A DNA stretch of 64,000 bases from Parvibacter caecicola (GCF_003725335.1 NZ_QIBY01000003.1:62001-126000), one strand, 5' to 3'. Shown: positions 8,580 to 17,034, counted from the stretch's first letter. The notes: generated by a model from the sequence alone, not told the origin. Numbers and translations are program-made.

Positions 8580-9149
8580 ATGGGCCGCCTCAGCAACGCA
8601 TCCTTCACATCAATAGCTGCAGCCACGCTGGGCTCCCTCATGATTGGACTTATTTCCGGCGCCACCGTCCACGCCCTTGTGCGCCGTACCGAACTCATTT
8701 CGGCGCAAAAGCGCAACGCCCTGGCCGACGCCTCAGAGGCCCCTCGCGCCGCTCGCCCAATTGCCTGCGAAAACGCCGATGCAGCCTTCCCCGCGGACGC
8801 TCCAATCAGCTGCCGCCAGCCCATCACCCCCGCGGGGGCACTGGGGCCGCGAGCTGCCGCCACTCCAGTCTCCGCCTCCCTTGACCCCCAGCAGACAGCC
8901 CCGAAAGACCCGAACCGCCGCGGTTTACTTGATTGTTGGAATCAACTGGGGCTCACCCATGCGGAAGGCCGCGTAGCCCAGCGCATCATCAAAGGGGACG
9001 CGTTCTCGACCATCGCCAGCGACCTGGGAGTTTCCCACGATTCGGTTCGGCAAACCGCCTGCCGCATTTACCGGAAAGCCGGCGTGGGCCGGCGCAACGA
9101 ATTCACCGCTCGCGTAGTGGCACTGCAGTTCGAGCCAACGGCGGAATAA
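8580..9149 (+). CDS. Membrane-tethered LuxR-type HTH regulator
   Basis: A 189-residue protein with one predicted N-terminal membrane helix (about residues 8-28, SIAAATLGSLMIGLISGATV), an Ala/Pro-rich linker of about 90 residues, then a LuxR-type helix-turn-helix at about 122-185 (LGLTHAEGRVAQRIIKGDAFSTIASDLGVSHDSVRQTACRIYRKAGVGRR). Start at 8580 is supported by GGAG seven bases upstream; the open frame before it reads as repeat DNA. Eggerthellaceae often have LuxR regulators with large membrane domains; this is a minimal version with one anchor and no visible sensor. Ligand and target are unknown. The next gene, 150 bases on, is a membrane protein and might be regulated by it. Confidence 0.8.
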   Translation: MGRLSNASFTSIAAATLGSLMIGLISGATVHALVRRTELISAQKRNALADASEAPRAARPIACENADAAFPADAPISCRQPITPAGALGPRAAATPVSASLDPQQTAPKDPNRRGLLDCWNQLGLTHAEGRVAQRIIKGDAFSTIASDLGVSHDSVRQTACRIYRKAGVGRRNEFTARVVALQFEPTAE

Positions 9150-9299
9150 CCGCCGCCCCCCCCCTCATCCCGCACGGCAACAACCCAGCAACGATGAGTC
9201 AAAAAGCCTCCGCCACCGCCCCGCAACGGCCGCATCAGCGCTACGTTTTTCTTGGTTTCCTCGAAGCCGCATGCAAGGCGCGAGGAGAGAGGGCTGGCA

Positions 9300-9935
9300 A
9301 TGAAAACGCACACGCACAAGATAACCGCCAAAAACGAAGTGGGGTTCGCCGCTTTCAGAACCTGGCCGTTTTGGCGCGCCATCGTGGTGGCGTTTTGCGT
9401 AGGATGCATCGTGGGCCATTGGCTGGAGATTCCCTACTGCATGTTCATGAACTACTTTTTCGGCATCGTCGATCCCGACTACGCCGTATGGACCGACCCC
9501 TGGTACCACCCTTACTGGGTGTACGGATTCGGCGCCATGGCCATGACCTTCCTCATTGAGCCCTTCAAGGAAGTCATCATTGTGCGGCGCAAAACCATGT
9601 GGGGGGCGTTTTTGGAAACCCTGCTGTACGCCGTGCTGCTGGCCATGCTGCTGGAGCTGGTGATTGGGTGGCTGGTGAACCAGCCAGATCAAATGGGCAA
9701 CTACCCTTATTGGGACAACTCGAAGCTGCCGCTGAATGTGTTTGGCCAAGCATGGCTGGTGAACGATTTTGTCATCGGGCTGGTGGCCATGTTCTACGTG
9801 TGGGTGATGTGGCCGCTCATCTGCAAGGGCCTTGGAAAGGCAGGGCCGCGCGGCGCCAACATCACCATGGCTGTTGTGGTGGCGGCCTTCGCCATCTGCT
9901 GCGCCGTCTCCTACATCCAACTGGCCCTGGCATAG
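9300..9935 (+). CDS. CmpB-like multispanning membrane protein (putative ABC transporter permease type IV family)
   Basis: A 211-residue membrane protein with about five helices. It matches the PF06541 pattern: GHWLEIPYC, YWVYGFGAMAM, FLETLLYAVLLAMLLELVIGWLV, a short WD-type extracytoplasmic stretch (YPYWDNSKLPLN) and two C-terminal helices. The family name suggests ABC transport, but no ATPase is adjacent and the real function is unknown. Start at 9300 follows CGAGGAGAGAG; the frame extension upstream is not convincing. It lies 150 bases after the LuxR-type regulator on the same strand and may be co-transcribed. Confidence 0.75.
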   Translation: MKTHTHKITAKNEVGFAAFRTWPFWRAIVVAFCVGCIVGHWLEIPYCMFMNYFFGIVDPDYAVWTDPWYHPYWVYGFGAMAMTFLIEPFKEVIIVRRKTMWGAFLETLLYAVLLAMLLELVIGWLVNQPDQMGNYPYWDNSKLPLNVFGQAWLVNDFVIGLVAMFYVWVMWPLICKGLGKAGPRGANITMAVVVAAFAICCAVSYIQLALA

Positions 9936-9979
9936 GGTTTGCGAAACCGCAGGGCGCCCCCCTGCTCCGAAAACGCAAA

Positions 9980-10182
9980 GGCAGAGATAGAATCTCTGCC
10001 CTACGAATTCGACCTGCGGTGCATCCTGGCTGGGCCGGTTGGGCGGGGCGGAGCGAGGTCCGGTTAAGCCAAAGGAGTGCCGAGACTACAGGCTCGGCGC
10101 GACGACGCGTCGAGCGCAGCCCCGTCCAACCGGCCCACCCTCCAGAAACACACATGAGTCATTAGAGTTGTCCCTTTGTCTC
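9980..10182. repeat. Repeat block: GGCAGAGAT palindrome, degenerate MITE-like hairpin, GAGTCATTAG repeat
   Basis: Order: a 9-bp-stem palindrome (9980-10000), a degenerate copy of the 135-bp hairpin element (10028-10140, ends GGCTGGGCC and GGCCCACCC), and one copy of the GAGTCATTAGAGTTGTCCC family (10156-10182). The order matches the block after hisS, so these families insert or are maintained together. Nothing coding is seen in 9936-10259. Confidence 0.7.
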
Positions 10183-10259
10183 CCATGCCGAGTCGGCGCG
10201 GCGGTGCGGGGCACTTCGCGCTATACTTTCTGCCAAAGTGCAACAGGATTGGACGGTTC

Positions 10260-11708
10260 ATGGATTCTCAGATAAACGGCTTCACCGGTTTCGGCAGGCA
10301 TAACCCCGGCTTCGTATCGGCCAAAGACGCCATCCGCAAGGCGGAAATTGCCGCCCAGGCCGCCAAAAACGACCCCGTGCAGCAAGCGCGCCAGACGCTG
10401 GCCCAGGCGCAGGCGTTTACCTCCGGACTGGGCAGCGGCGCCGATGATGCCAACGCCCATCGCGGCAGCGCCCATCGTTCGGCTGCGCTGAAGTTCGCCG
10501 CCCCGGTGTCGTCCCGCGACAGCGGCCTTACCTTCGACCCGGAAAAGCTGGCCCGCATCCCCGAAGCGGACCGCCGCTGGGCATGGGTGGAGGTGGACCT
10601 TTCCGCCATTCGCCACAACACCCAGGCGGTGCGCAACCGGCTGGCCCACGGAGTGCGGCTGATGGCCGTGGTGAAGGCGGATGCCTACGGCCACGGCGCA
10701 GTGCCGGTGGCGAAGATGGCCCTGAACTCCGGTGCCGACTACCTGGGCGTTGCCACGGTTGACGAGGCCATCGAGCTGCGGGAAGCGCTGATCGGCGCGC
10801 CCATCTTGGTACTGTCGCAACCGCCGGCCGAGGCCATTCCGCTGCTTTTGGGCTACAAGGTGATGCCGGCTATTTACACTGCCGACTTTGCCATCGCCTA
10901 CGCTGAAGCTGCCGATGCCTTTGGCATCTCCGCGCCGTTTCACCTGGCGGTGAACACCGGCATGAATCGCATCGGCGTGCGCTGGGACCAGGCGGCCGAG
11001 TTCATGCACCAGGTGGGCTTCCACCGAGCCCTTGAGCTGGTGGGCACCTTCACCCATTTCGCCACCGCCGACTGCACCCAAACACTTGACTTCCAAATTC
11101 AGACGAAGCGCTTTTTGGAGGCGCTCTCGGCGCTGCGCATGGCCGGCGTGGACCCGGGCATCGTGCATGCCGCCAACTCCGCCGCCGCCATCCGTTTCCC
11201 CGACGTGCACTTCGACATGGTGCGGCTGGGCATCAGCCTCTACGGCTTCTATCCCTGCCCCGAAACCCTCACCACGATCGACCTGAAGCCGGCCATGAGC
11301 GTATACGCCCGCATCAGCGACGTGCGCACCGTGCCCCTGAGCGACGGCGTGAGCTACGGGCTGCACTACCGCAGCCGCGGTGCCCACACGAAAATTTGCA
11401 CCATCCCCATCGGTTACGCCGACGGCCTGCGCCGCAGCCTCTCCAGCCGCGTGCGCTTTTTGTACAACGGCGCCCTGATGCAGCAGGTGGGCAACATCTG
11501 CATGGACCAGTGCATGTTTGAGATGGACCCCTACGCCCACGGCCTGCGGGAACGGCGCGAGCCGGCCATCGGCGACGTGGTGACCATCATCGGCGGTGAT
11601 GGCGACAACGTGTGCACGGTGGAGGGCATGTGCGAACTGCTGAACACCATCCCCCACGAGGTGTGCATCGATTTCGGAACCTCCCGCATGCCGCGGCTGT
11701 ACCACTAG
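10260..11708 (+). CDS. alr: Alanine racemase with N-terminal extension
   Basis: Interconverts L- and D-alanine for peptidoglycan. The PLP lysine lies in MAVVKADAYGHG, and the catalytic tyrosine region is IPIGYADGLRRSLSSR. The length is 482 residues against about 370-380 for the family. The surplus is an N-terminal region of about 100 residues: an Ala/Gln-rich helix (KDAIRKAEIAAQAAKNDPVQ) and a flexible Gly/Ser stretch before the racemase fold starts at WAWVEVDLSAIRHN. Start at 10260 is taken because upstream sequence is a repeat; the Shine-Dalgarno is weak, so a later start cannot be excluded. The UDG gene begins six bases after its stop. Confidence 0.92.
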   Translation: MDSQINGFTGFGRHNPGFVSAKDAIRKAEIAAQAAKNDPVQQARQTLAQAQAFTSGLGSGADDANAHRGSAHRSAALKFAAPVSSRDSGLTFDPEKLARIPEADRRWAWVEVDLSAIRHNTQAVRNRLAHGVRLMAVVKADAYGHGAVPVAKMALNSGADYLGVATVDEAIELREALIGAPILVLSQPPAEAIPLLLGYKVMPAIYTADFAIAYAEAADAFGISAPFHLAVNTGMNRIGVRWDQAAEFMHQVGFHRALELVGTFTHFATADCTQTLDFQIQTKRFLEALSALRMAGVDPGIVHAANSAAAIRFPDVHFDMVRLGISLYGFYPCPETLTTIDLKPAMSVYARISDVRTVPLSDGVSYGLHYRSRGAHTKICTIPIGYADGLRRSLSSRVRFLYNGALMQQVGNICMDQCMFEMDPYAHGLRERREPAIGDVVTIIGGDGDNVCTVEGMCELLNTIPHEVCIDFGTSRMPRLYH

Positions 11709-11714
11709 GAGCCC

Positions 11715-12284
11715 ATGATGCCGAAACCCCATATCCCACTTGAAGAAATTCGCACGTCGGTGGAAAGCTGCCGCCGCTGCCCCTTGTGCGAGGGGCGCAC
11801 CCATATCGTGTTCGGCGAAGGCAACCCCGAGGCCCGCGTGATGATTGTGGGCGAAGCGCCGGGCAAGAACGAGGATCTGCAGGGGCGCCCTTTCGTGGGG
11901 GCTGCCGGCAAGTACCTGGATGAGCTTTTGGCGATGGCGGAGCTGGCGCGCGAAGACGTGTTCATCGCCAACGTGCTGAAGTGCCGCCCGCCGGGAAACC
12001 GCGACCCACGCCCGGAAGAGATTGAAGCCTGCACCCCCTACCTGCGGGAGCAAACCCGCACCATCTCGCCGAACTTCATCGTGACGCTGGGGAATTTCTC
12101 CACGAAGTTCATCCTGAAAACCGATGTGGGCATCACACGGCTGCACGGCAAACTGGCCCAGGCGGGCAAGTTCCAGGTGTTCCCGGTATACCACCCCGCC
12201 GCCGCCTTATACGACCGCAGCAAACGCACCGCCCTGGAAGAAGACTTCGCCACCCTCGGCCGCCTGCTAGCCGAGGAAGCGTAA
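11715..12284 (+). CDS. Family 4 (Fe-S) uracil-DNA glycosylase
   Basis: Removes uracil from DNA. At 189 residues it fits family 4 UDG: CRRCPLC near residues 19-25, then MIVGEAPGKNEDLQGRPFVGAAGKYLDELL (motif 1, GEAPG), KCRPPGNRDPRPEEIEAC, and motif 3 VYHPAAALY. The spaced cysteines are those that bind the 4Fe-4S cluster in this family. ATG at 11715 or 11718 both follow GGAGCCC; 11715 is listed. It is six bases after alr, so co-transcribed. The stop overlaps the start of a 25-bp repeat (12284-12308) whose inverted copy ends at 12662. Confidence 0.92.
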   Translation: MMPKPHIPLEEIRTSVESCRRCPLCEGRTHIVFGEGNPEARVMIVGEAPGKNEDLQGRPFVGAAGKYLDELLAMAELAREDVFIANVLKCRPPGNRDPRPEEIEACTPYLREQTRTISPNFIVTLGNFSTKFILKTDVGITRLHGKLAQAGKFQVFPVYHPAAALYDRSKRTALEEDFATLGRLLAEEA

Positions 12285-12662
12285 CAGGGGACGGGGATAA
12301 CGTCAGGTCCGGACCTGCAATAGCATCCTGGGTGGTCCGACCCGACAGGCCCGTTGTGCTTTTGGCGACGGCTCGGATCAGAGCATTTTCGTAGGGCAGA
12401 GATTCTATCTCGGCCTGAAGCCGCAACCCTACACGGGCCGTCCGTTTAGGCAGAGATAGAATCTCTGCCCTACGAATTCGACCAGCGATGGCATCTTGGC
12501 TGGGCCGACCCGGCGGGTCGGAGCGAGGTCCGGCCAAGCGGAGCAGAGGGGAAATCCACTCGCCCGCCAGGGCGAGTTAGTTCCCCTCGTACGGAGCGTC
12601 GAGCGCAGGCCTGTCGGGTCGGCCCACCCCCCCAGAAACCTGACGTTATCCCCGTCCCCTGT
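12284..12662. repeat. Composite repeat island bounded by a 25-bp perfect inverted repeat
   Basis: 12284-12308 (ACAGGGGACGGGGATAACGT...) is the exact reverse complement of 12638-12662. Inside are a partial hairpin-element end (about 12315-12350), two GGCAGAGAT palindromes (12395-12415, with one unpaired position, and 12449-12469) and a full MITE-like copy (12498-12633). The island fills the whole space between two convergent genes. The same CAGGGGACGGGG core recurs at 36069-36080. Confidence 0.8.
12498..12633 (+). repeat. MITE-like imperfect hairpin element, copy 2
   Basis: Reverse complement of 1238-1372 with only a few differences. Apex stem CTCGCCC-GCCA-GGGCGAG (12559-12576) replaces CTCGACC/GGTCGAG, keeping pairing. 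There is no transposase here; mobilisation in trans is inference. Confidence 0.8.
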
Positions 12663-12669
12663 CATGATC

Positions 12670-13257
12670 CTAGCCGAATTGGGCCAGGAAGGCACCGCCT
12701 TTGCGGGTGGGCGGGTGCTCTTGGGAGTGGGCCACCAGGCGCGCCAGCTCTTCCACCGTGCCGGGAAAATGAGTGCGCTCCATGTCGGCTTCATCGAAGA
12801 AGCCGTGGACAATCATGGATTCCAGCATCTTGATGAGCGGATCGTAGAAGCCGTCCACGTTCAGGAAGAAGCACTCGTGAGGACCCATGTCCAGCCGCAC
12901 GCGGGTGAGGATTTCGCTGATTTCCTCCAGCGTGCCCACGCCGCCCGGCAACGCCACGAACACGTCCCCCAGACCGATCATCATGGTTTTGCGCTCGGCC
13001 ATGGTTTCCACCACAAAGAGGTTGGTGAGATGGTGCTGCTCAACTCCGGCGTCGATGAAAAACTGCGGCTCCACGCCGTCCACCTCAGCGCCGGCTTCCA
13101 GCGCCGCGCGGGACACCACCCCCATCAGCCCCACCGAGCTGCCGCCGTACACCAAGCGGTTGCCGCTTTCGCCAATCCATTGCCCCAGCTGGCGGGCCGC
13201 CTCCACAATGGCGGGGCTGTCGCCCATGGCCGACCCGCAATACACCGTTATGTTCAC
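12670..13257 (-). CDS. LOG-family protein (TIGR00730; nucleotide 5'-monophosphate phosphoribohydrolase-like)
   Basis: A 195-residue Rossmann-like protein of the LOG/lysine-decarboxylase-like family. It contains YGGSSVGLMGVVSRAALEAGAEVDGV and the signature PGGVGTLEEISEILT, with the RK motif in MAERKTMM. Family members hydrolyse nucleoside 5'-monophosphates (cytokinin activation in plants); the bacterial substrate is uncertain. GTG at 13257 is preferred because AAAGAGG precedes it; a TTG at 13284 in the same frame has no such site. It is convergent with udg across a repeat island and about 66 bases downstream of fbp on the same strand. Confidence 0.9.
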   Translation of the reverse strand: MNITVYCGSAMGDSPAIVEAARQLGQWIGESGNRLVYGGSSVGLMGVVSRAALEAGAEVDGVEPQFFIDAGVEQHHLTNLFVVETMAERKTMMIGLGDVFVALPGGVGTLEEISEILTRVRLDMGPHECFFLNVDGFYDPLIKMLESMIVHGFFDEADMERTHFPGTVEELARLVAHSQEHPPTRKGGAFLAQFG

Positions 13258-13323
13258 AAACGCCTCTTTCCGCGCAGTTAGCAAATGCAGCGCTCAAGCA
13301 TAGCACAGGGCGCAACCGCGGCG

Positions 13324-15276
13324 TTAGGCGCGCTCCTTCAGGCGTCCGGTGCGGTAAGCCTCCAGCAGCGCCTTCAACTCCTCCACCTGGGCGGCAAGCT
13401 CGCGGCCGCGGTCGGTATCGGCCACCAGCGTGCGGCGGTCTACCCGCTCCACCACGCGCCGCGACGAGTGGATGTCGCACTCGTGCAGCACCGCGTCTTC
13501 CCGCGACCCCAGCGGCTGATGGGCCGCCAGAATGAAGCCATAGGAGTTGGAAATGAGGGTGTAGCCAGCAATGCCGGTGGTGGGCTGGTAGGCCTCGGAG
13601 AAGCCGCCGTCGATCATGAGCACCTTGCCGCCGCACTTCACCGGGTCTTCGCCGTCTTTGGCCTTCACCGGCACGTGGCCGCACACGATGCGGGAATTGG
13701 CCGGGTCCATACCAAAATCGCGGAAGATGCCGTCAATCACCTCTGGCTGCTCCAGCAGCTGGTAGAAGGGGTTTTTCACCTCTTTGCGGGCGGCCTTGTC
13801 GGCCACCAGGTACAGCTCGAAGGTGGCCATCTTGCTCTTGGCGAACAACGGCGAGCCCTCCCCCAGCCACAGGTACCACAGAAGGTCGCGGCCGCGGCGT
13901 CGCTCCTCTTCGTCGCTGCTGAAAAAGGCGTTGCGCACGTGGGCGTCCAGGCAATCGTACAGGGCGCGCCCCGCCACGGTTTCGCCGAACACGTTTACCG
14001 CCTTCAGGCTGCCGTCGGGGTTCAGCGGCACGCAGGCGTGGAACAGCAGGTTGCCGTTGTGCACCTTGTACAGGGCGCCGTGATCCAGCAAAAAGCGCAT
14101 GTGCCGCTGCAGCTTCTCGCAGTGGCAAAACGCCTGTTCAAGACGCTGCATGATGGCTTCTTCCTCGGGGGTGAGGCGGTAGGGGTCGCTCCAATCCACC
14201 GTGGGGAAATGAGTGTCCAGCAGTGGGTATTCCACTCCGTCCACCACCACGGTGCCGGCCTGCGGGTTCACCTGCGACAGCAGCTTGCGGTCTTCCATGG
14301 CGAACTCGGGATAGGCGTCGATCAGATGGCCCTCCACCTTGAACTGGATGACGGCCATGGCCTTCTGGATTTTCTCGCACATCTCCCGCTCGGCGTCGGA
14401 GATGGCGGGGCTGCCCTTCAGGGCGAAGGCAGTGCACGGGTCTTGGGCGTAGGTGCTCATGGCGAAGCGGGCCAGCGGCAAGATGTTGATGCCGTAGGCG
14501 TCTTCCAGAATGGACAGGTTGCCGTAACGGGCGCAGTTGCGCACCACGTGGGCGATGCAGCCCCGCTGCCCCAGCGAGGCCCCCATCCACACGATGTCGT
14601 GGTTGCCCCACTGGATGTCCAAGCTGGGGAATTCCGTCAGCGCATCCATGATCACGTGGGGGGCCGGGCCGCGGTCGTAGATGTCGCCCAAGATGTAGAG
14701 CTGGTTGATGGCCAGCCGCTGCACCAGGTTGCCCAGCGCCTCCACCAGCGCGGGCCCCTGCCCCGACTCCACCGCCGAGCGCACCAGGGCGCGACGATAG
14801 GCCTGCTTGTCCATCCCCAGGCCGTCTTCGGCCATCAGCTCTTCCATCAGCGTGGCGAAGGTCGGCGGCAGGCAACGGCGCACGTAGGCGCGGGTGTACT
14901 TCTGGGCGGCCCGCTTCGCCACCGCCACCAGCTGCGGCACCATCCGCATGTACCAGGCCATGGCGTCCGGCTCTTGGGCCAGGCAAATTTCCGTCTTCTC
15001 GCGCGGGTAGTAAATGAGAGTGGCCAGGGCGCGCTTTTCCTCGTCGCCCAGCTCGTCGCCGAACACGTCGTCGATTTTCAGCCGGATGGAACCGGAGCCG
15101 TTGCGCAGAATGTGGGAGAAGGCCTCATATTCGCCGTGGATGTCGGAACAATAGAAGTCCGTGCCCTTGGGCAGGTTCAAGATGGCGCTGAGATTCATGA
15201 TCTCGGCCGCGGCGGCGGCCTGCGTGGGGTAAAGACGGGAAAGCTGCTTCAGGTAGCGCTCTTCGCTGCAATCCAT
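13324..15276 (-). CDS. fbp: Fructose-1,6-bisphosphatase class III
   Basis: A 650-residue Firmicute-type class III FBPase (gluconeogenesis), the usual family length. Metallophosphatase motifs are visible: FYCSDIHGEYEAF near residues 41-53, LGDIYDRGPAPHVIMD, IQWGNHDIVWMGA, and the late CGHVPVKAKDGEDPVKCGGKVLMIDGG. Start at 15276 follows AAGGAG; the longer upstream frame is low-complexity and overlaps the spacer. It may share a transcript with the LOG-family gene downstream. The opposite strand is open over almost the whole length, a composition effect. Confidence 0.95.
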   Translation of the reverse strand: MDCSEERYLKQLSRLYPTQAAAAAEIMNLSAILNLPKGTDFYCSDIHGEYEAFSHILRNGSGSIRLKIDDVFGDELGDEEKRALATLIYYPREKTEICLAQEPDAMAWYMRMVPQLVAVAKRAAQKYTRAYVRRCLPPTFATLMEELMAEDGLGMDKQAYRRALVRSAVESGQGPALVEALGNLVQRLAINQLYILGDIYDRGPAPHVIMDALTEFPSLDIQWGNHDIVWMGASLGQRGCIAHVVRNCARYGNLSILEDAYGINILPLARFAMSTYAQDPCTAFALKGSPAISDAEREMCEKIQKAMAVIQFKVEGHLIDAYPEFAMEDRKLLSQVNPQAGTVVVDGVEYPLLDTHFPTVDWSDPYRLTPEEEAIMQRLEQAFCHCEKLQRHMRFLLDHGALYKVHNGNLLFHACVPLNPDGSLKAVNVFGETVAGRALYDCLDAHVRNAFFSSDEEERRRGRDLLWYLWLGEGSPLFAKSKMATFELYLVADKAARKEVKNPFYQLLEQPEVIDGIFRDFGMDPANSRIVCGHVPVKAKDGEDPVKCGGKVLMIDGGFSEAYQPTTGIAGYTLISNSYGFILAAHQPLGSREDAVLHECDIHSSRRVVERVDRRTLVADTDRGRELAAQVEELKALLEAYRTGRLKERA

Positions 15277-15461
15277 GGGGGCTCCTTCGTTAGGGTTGAA
15301 CGGGCACCATGGTAGCGGAGCGGGGCGCACCTGACGGCGCGGCGCGGCGCCCCGGGCGCGCCCCATCGGCGAAGGCGGCACAGCGCGGGGCGCCCCATCG
15401 GCAATGGCGACGCGGGGGGTGCCACGTCTGCAACGGCGGCGCGACCGCCCGTCCTTCGTAG

Positions 15462-15584
15462 GGCAGAGATTTTATCTCTACCTAAAGCCCAGCCGCAGTC
15501 GCACCTTAGGCAGACATAGAATGTCTGCCCTACGAAAACTGGGCAGAACGCAGTCGCATCTTAGGCAGAGATTCTATCTCTGCC
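15462..15584. repeat. Three GGCAGAGAT-family palindromes, one with compensatory change
   Basis: Hairpins at 15462-15482, 15509-15529 and 15564-15584. The middle one is GGCAGACAT-AGA-ATGTCTGCC: both arms differ from the consensus at the same pair, so the stem is kept. Flanking GTAGGG/CCCTACGAA ends recur. No gene is seen in 15277-15634. Confidence 0.85.
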
Positions 15585-15634
15585 CTACGAAAAGCCAGAC
15601 GATATGCAACCACGGCAGTCGCATCGGGACGGGG

Positions 15635-16480
15635 CTAGTCTTGGGCGAAGAAGGCCACGGCTATGGCGTCGGGGCCCACATGGGTGCCGATGGTGGCCCC
15701 CACGCTTCCCTGCGGCAGCTGATGGGTTTCCGTTTCCCACAAATCGCCGTGGTCGGCGATGTACTTCTGCAGAAGCCCGTCGGAAAGCCCCGTGTAGCCC
15801 ACCATGTAGGGGCGGGAGAAATCCACGCCGCCGGCGACAAGAATCTGCTTCTTCAGCAAGTTGGCGCCGTTTTTGGAGCCACGGGCCTTCCCCAGCACCG
15901 CCACTTCGCCCTCCTCGATGGAGATGACCGGCTTGATGGCCAGCACCTCCCCCATCACGGCGGCCGCGGCGTTCAGGCGGCCGCCTTTGCGCAGGTACTC
16001 CAGCGTGCCCAGCAGCGCCACCAGCCGCACTTGGTGCCGCTCTTGCTGCAATTGGGCCGCCACCGCCGCCGCGCCCATGCCCTCATCCAGCAGCTGGCGC
16101 GCCCGCCGCACCACCACCGCCTCGCCGATGCAGGCGTTCAGGCTGTCCACCACGTGCACGCGCCCCGGATACACGGCGGCGGCCGCCAGCGCGCTTTCGT
16201 AGGTACCGGACAGCTTGCTGGAAAGGGTTACCACCAAAAGCTCATCGGCCTGGGCCAGCCCCTCTTCGAAAGCGGCGGCGAAACGGGCCGGCGGAATCAT
16301 GCTGGTGGTGGGCAGCTGGTCAGATTCAATCAGCCGCTCGTAAAACTGCCGATGGTTGAGGTCCACCCCGTCTTGGAAGGTGTCACTACCGAAGGTGACC
16401 TCCAGCGGTACCACGCAAATGCCAGAAGCGCCCTGCGGGATGTCGGAAGCGGAATCGGTGACGAGAAGGGTTTTGGTCAT
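15635..16480 (-). CDS. DegV-family fatty-acid-binding protein
   Basis: A 281-residue DegV protein. The N-terminal domain has LLVTDSASDIPQG and TTSMIPPARFAAAFEEGL; LLVVTLSSKLSGTYESAL carries the fatty-acid head-group loop, and the C-terminal half has the EGEVAVLGKARG region. In Gram-positives, DegV/FakB proteins present fatty acids to a kinase (FakA); no fakA is adjacent. ATG at 16480 has GAAAGG upstream. It lies 36 bases after the MarR gene on the same strand, so the two may be co-transcribed. Confidence 0.9.
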   Translation of the reverse strand: MTKTLLVTDSASDIPQGASGICVVPLEVTFGSDTFQDGVDLNHRQFYERLIESDQLPTTSMIPPARFAAAFEEGLAQADELLVVTLSSKLSGTYESALAAAAVYPGRVHVVDSLNACIGEAVVVRRARQLLDEGMGAAAVAAQLQQERHQVRLVALLGTLEYLRKGGRLNAAAAVMGEVLAIKPVISIEEGEVAVLGKARGSKNGANLLKKQILVAGGVDFSRPYMVGYTGLSDGLLQKYIADHGDLWETETHQLPQGSVGATIGTHVGPDAIAVAFFAQD

Positions 16481-16516
16481 GAGGGATTTCCTTTCAAGGT
16501 GCTTACAACAGCGCCG

Positions 16517-16993
16517 CTAGCAGGAGCCTTTGCGGCAAGGCTCGGGGCAGACATCGGCCACGCACTGCTCGGCGCCGCGCACCACCAGCTCTAAAGCCTC
16601 GTAAAAATCGGCCCGCTGACGGGGGCTCAGCAGGCTGCCGCCCTTCGCGAACAGCGCATCGATGCGGGCATTCAGCTGGGCCACCACCTGGGCTCCCGTC
16701 TCAGTGAGGAAGAACGGCGTACGGTAGGCGCGCCCTGTTTCGGGCGCCGTCTTGCGCACCAGCCCCTTAGTCATAAGCTGAGAAAGCGCCCGGGAAATGG
16801 CGGCCTTGTCCTCGCGGCAGCGGTCGGTGAGCTGCACAGCCGACAGCCCCTCCGGCGCCCGCCCCAGCTGATAGAGCACCATGGCATGGGCCCCCTTCAG
16901 CCCCAGCTTCTTCATCTCGCAGTCTTTCACCCGCTGCACAATGCGGTTGAGTTCCAAGATGGAGCTGGTAAATGTGTCGAAGCGATTTTCCAT
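16517..16993 (-). CDS. MarR-family transcriptional regulator
   Basis: A 158-residue winged-helix regulator: dimerisation helix (FTSSILELNRIVQRVKDCEMKKLGL), recognition region GLSAVQLTDRCREDKAAISRALSQLMTKGLVRKT, wing (TGRAYRTPFFLTETG), and a C-terminal tail with several cysteines (QCVADVCPEPCRKGSC) that could sense redox state or metal. Start at 16993 has GAAAGG. A perfect palindrome, GATGTTG-N6-CAACATC, begins 15 bases upstream, and a second one lies in front of the divergent dehydratase operon, implying control of both. Confidence 0.88.
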   Translation of the reverse strand: MENRFDTFTSSILELNRIVQRVKDCEMKKLGLKGAHAMVLYQLGRAPEGLSAVQLTDRCREDKAAISRALSQLMTKGLVRKTAPETGRAYRTPFFLTETGAQVVAQLNARIDALFAKGGSLLSPRQRADFYEALELVVRGAEQCVADVCPEPCRKGSC

Positions 16994-17007
16994 CGCCGCC
17001 CTTTCAA

Positions 17008-17034
17008 GATGTTGACGAAACAACATCTATCATA
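17008..17034. promoter_or_regulatory. Putative MarR operator 1 (own promoter)
   Basis: GATGTTG at 17008-17014 is the exact inverse of CAACATC at 17021-17027, with a 6-base spacer. It is followed by TATCATA, and the string CAACATCTATCATA is repeated at 17185-17198. It sits 15-34 bases upstream of the marR start codon. Confidence 0.65.

Noticed and set aside
8399-8884. Alternative frames and upstream extension of the LuxR-type gene
   Set aside because: They lie in AT-rich and octamer-repeat DNA; the ATG at 8580 has a proper ribosome site and begins just before the membrane helix.
10221-12194. 657-codon open frame on the minus strand opposite alr and udg
   Set aside because: Shadow frame: His/Gly/Arg-rich product with no domain, opposite well-recognised genes in GC-rich DNA.
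13285-15315. 676-codon open frame opposite fbp
   Set aside because: Product is low-complexity (His/Gln/Val-rich), with no motif, and lies antisense to a clear class III FBPase.
16517-17026. Longer MarR start at 17026
   Set aside because: It would place the coding region over the operator palindrome; the ATG at 16993 has GAAAGG upstream and fits MarR length.
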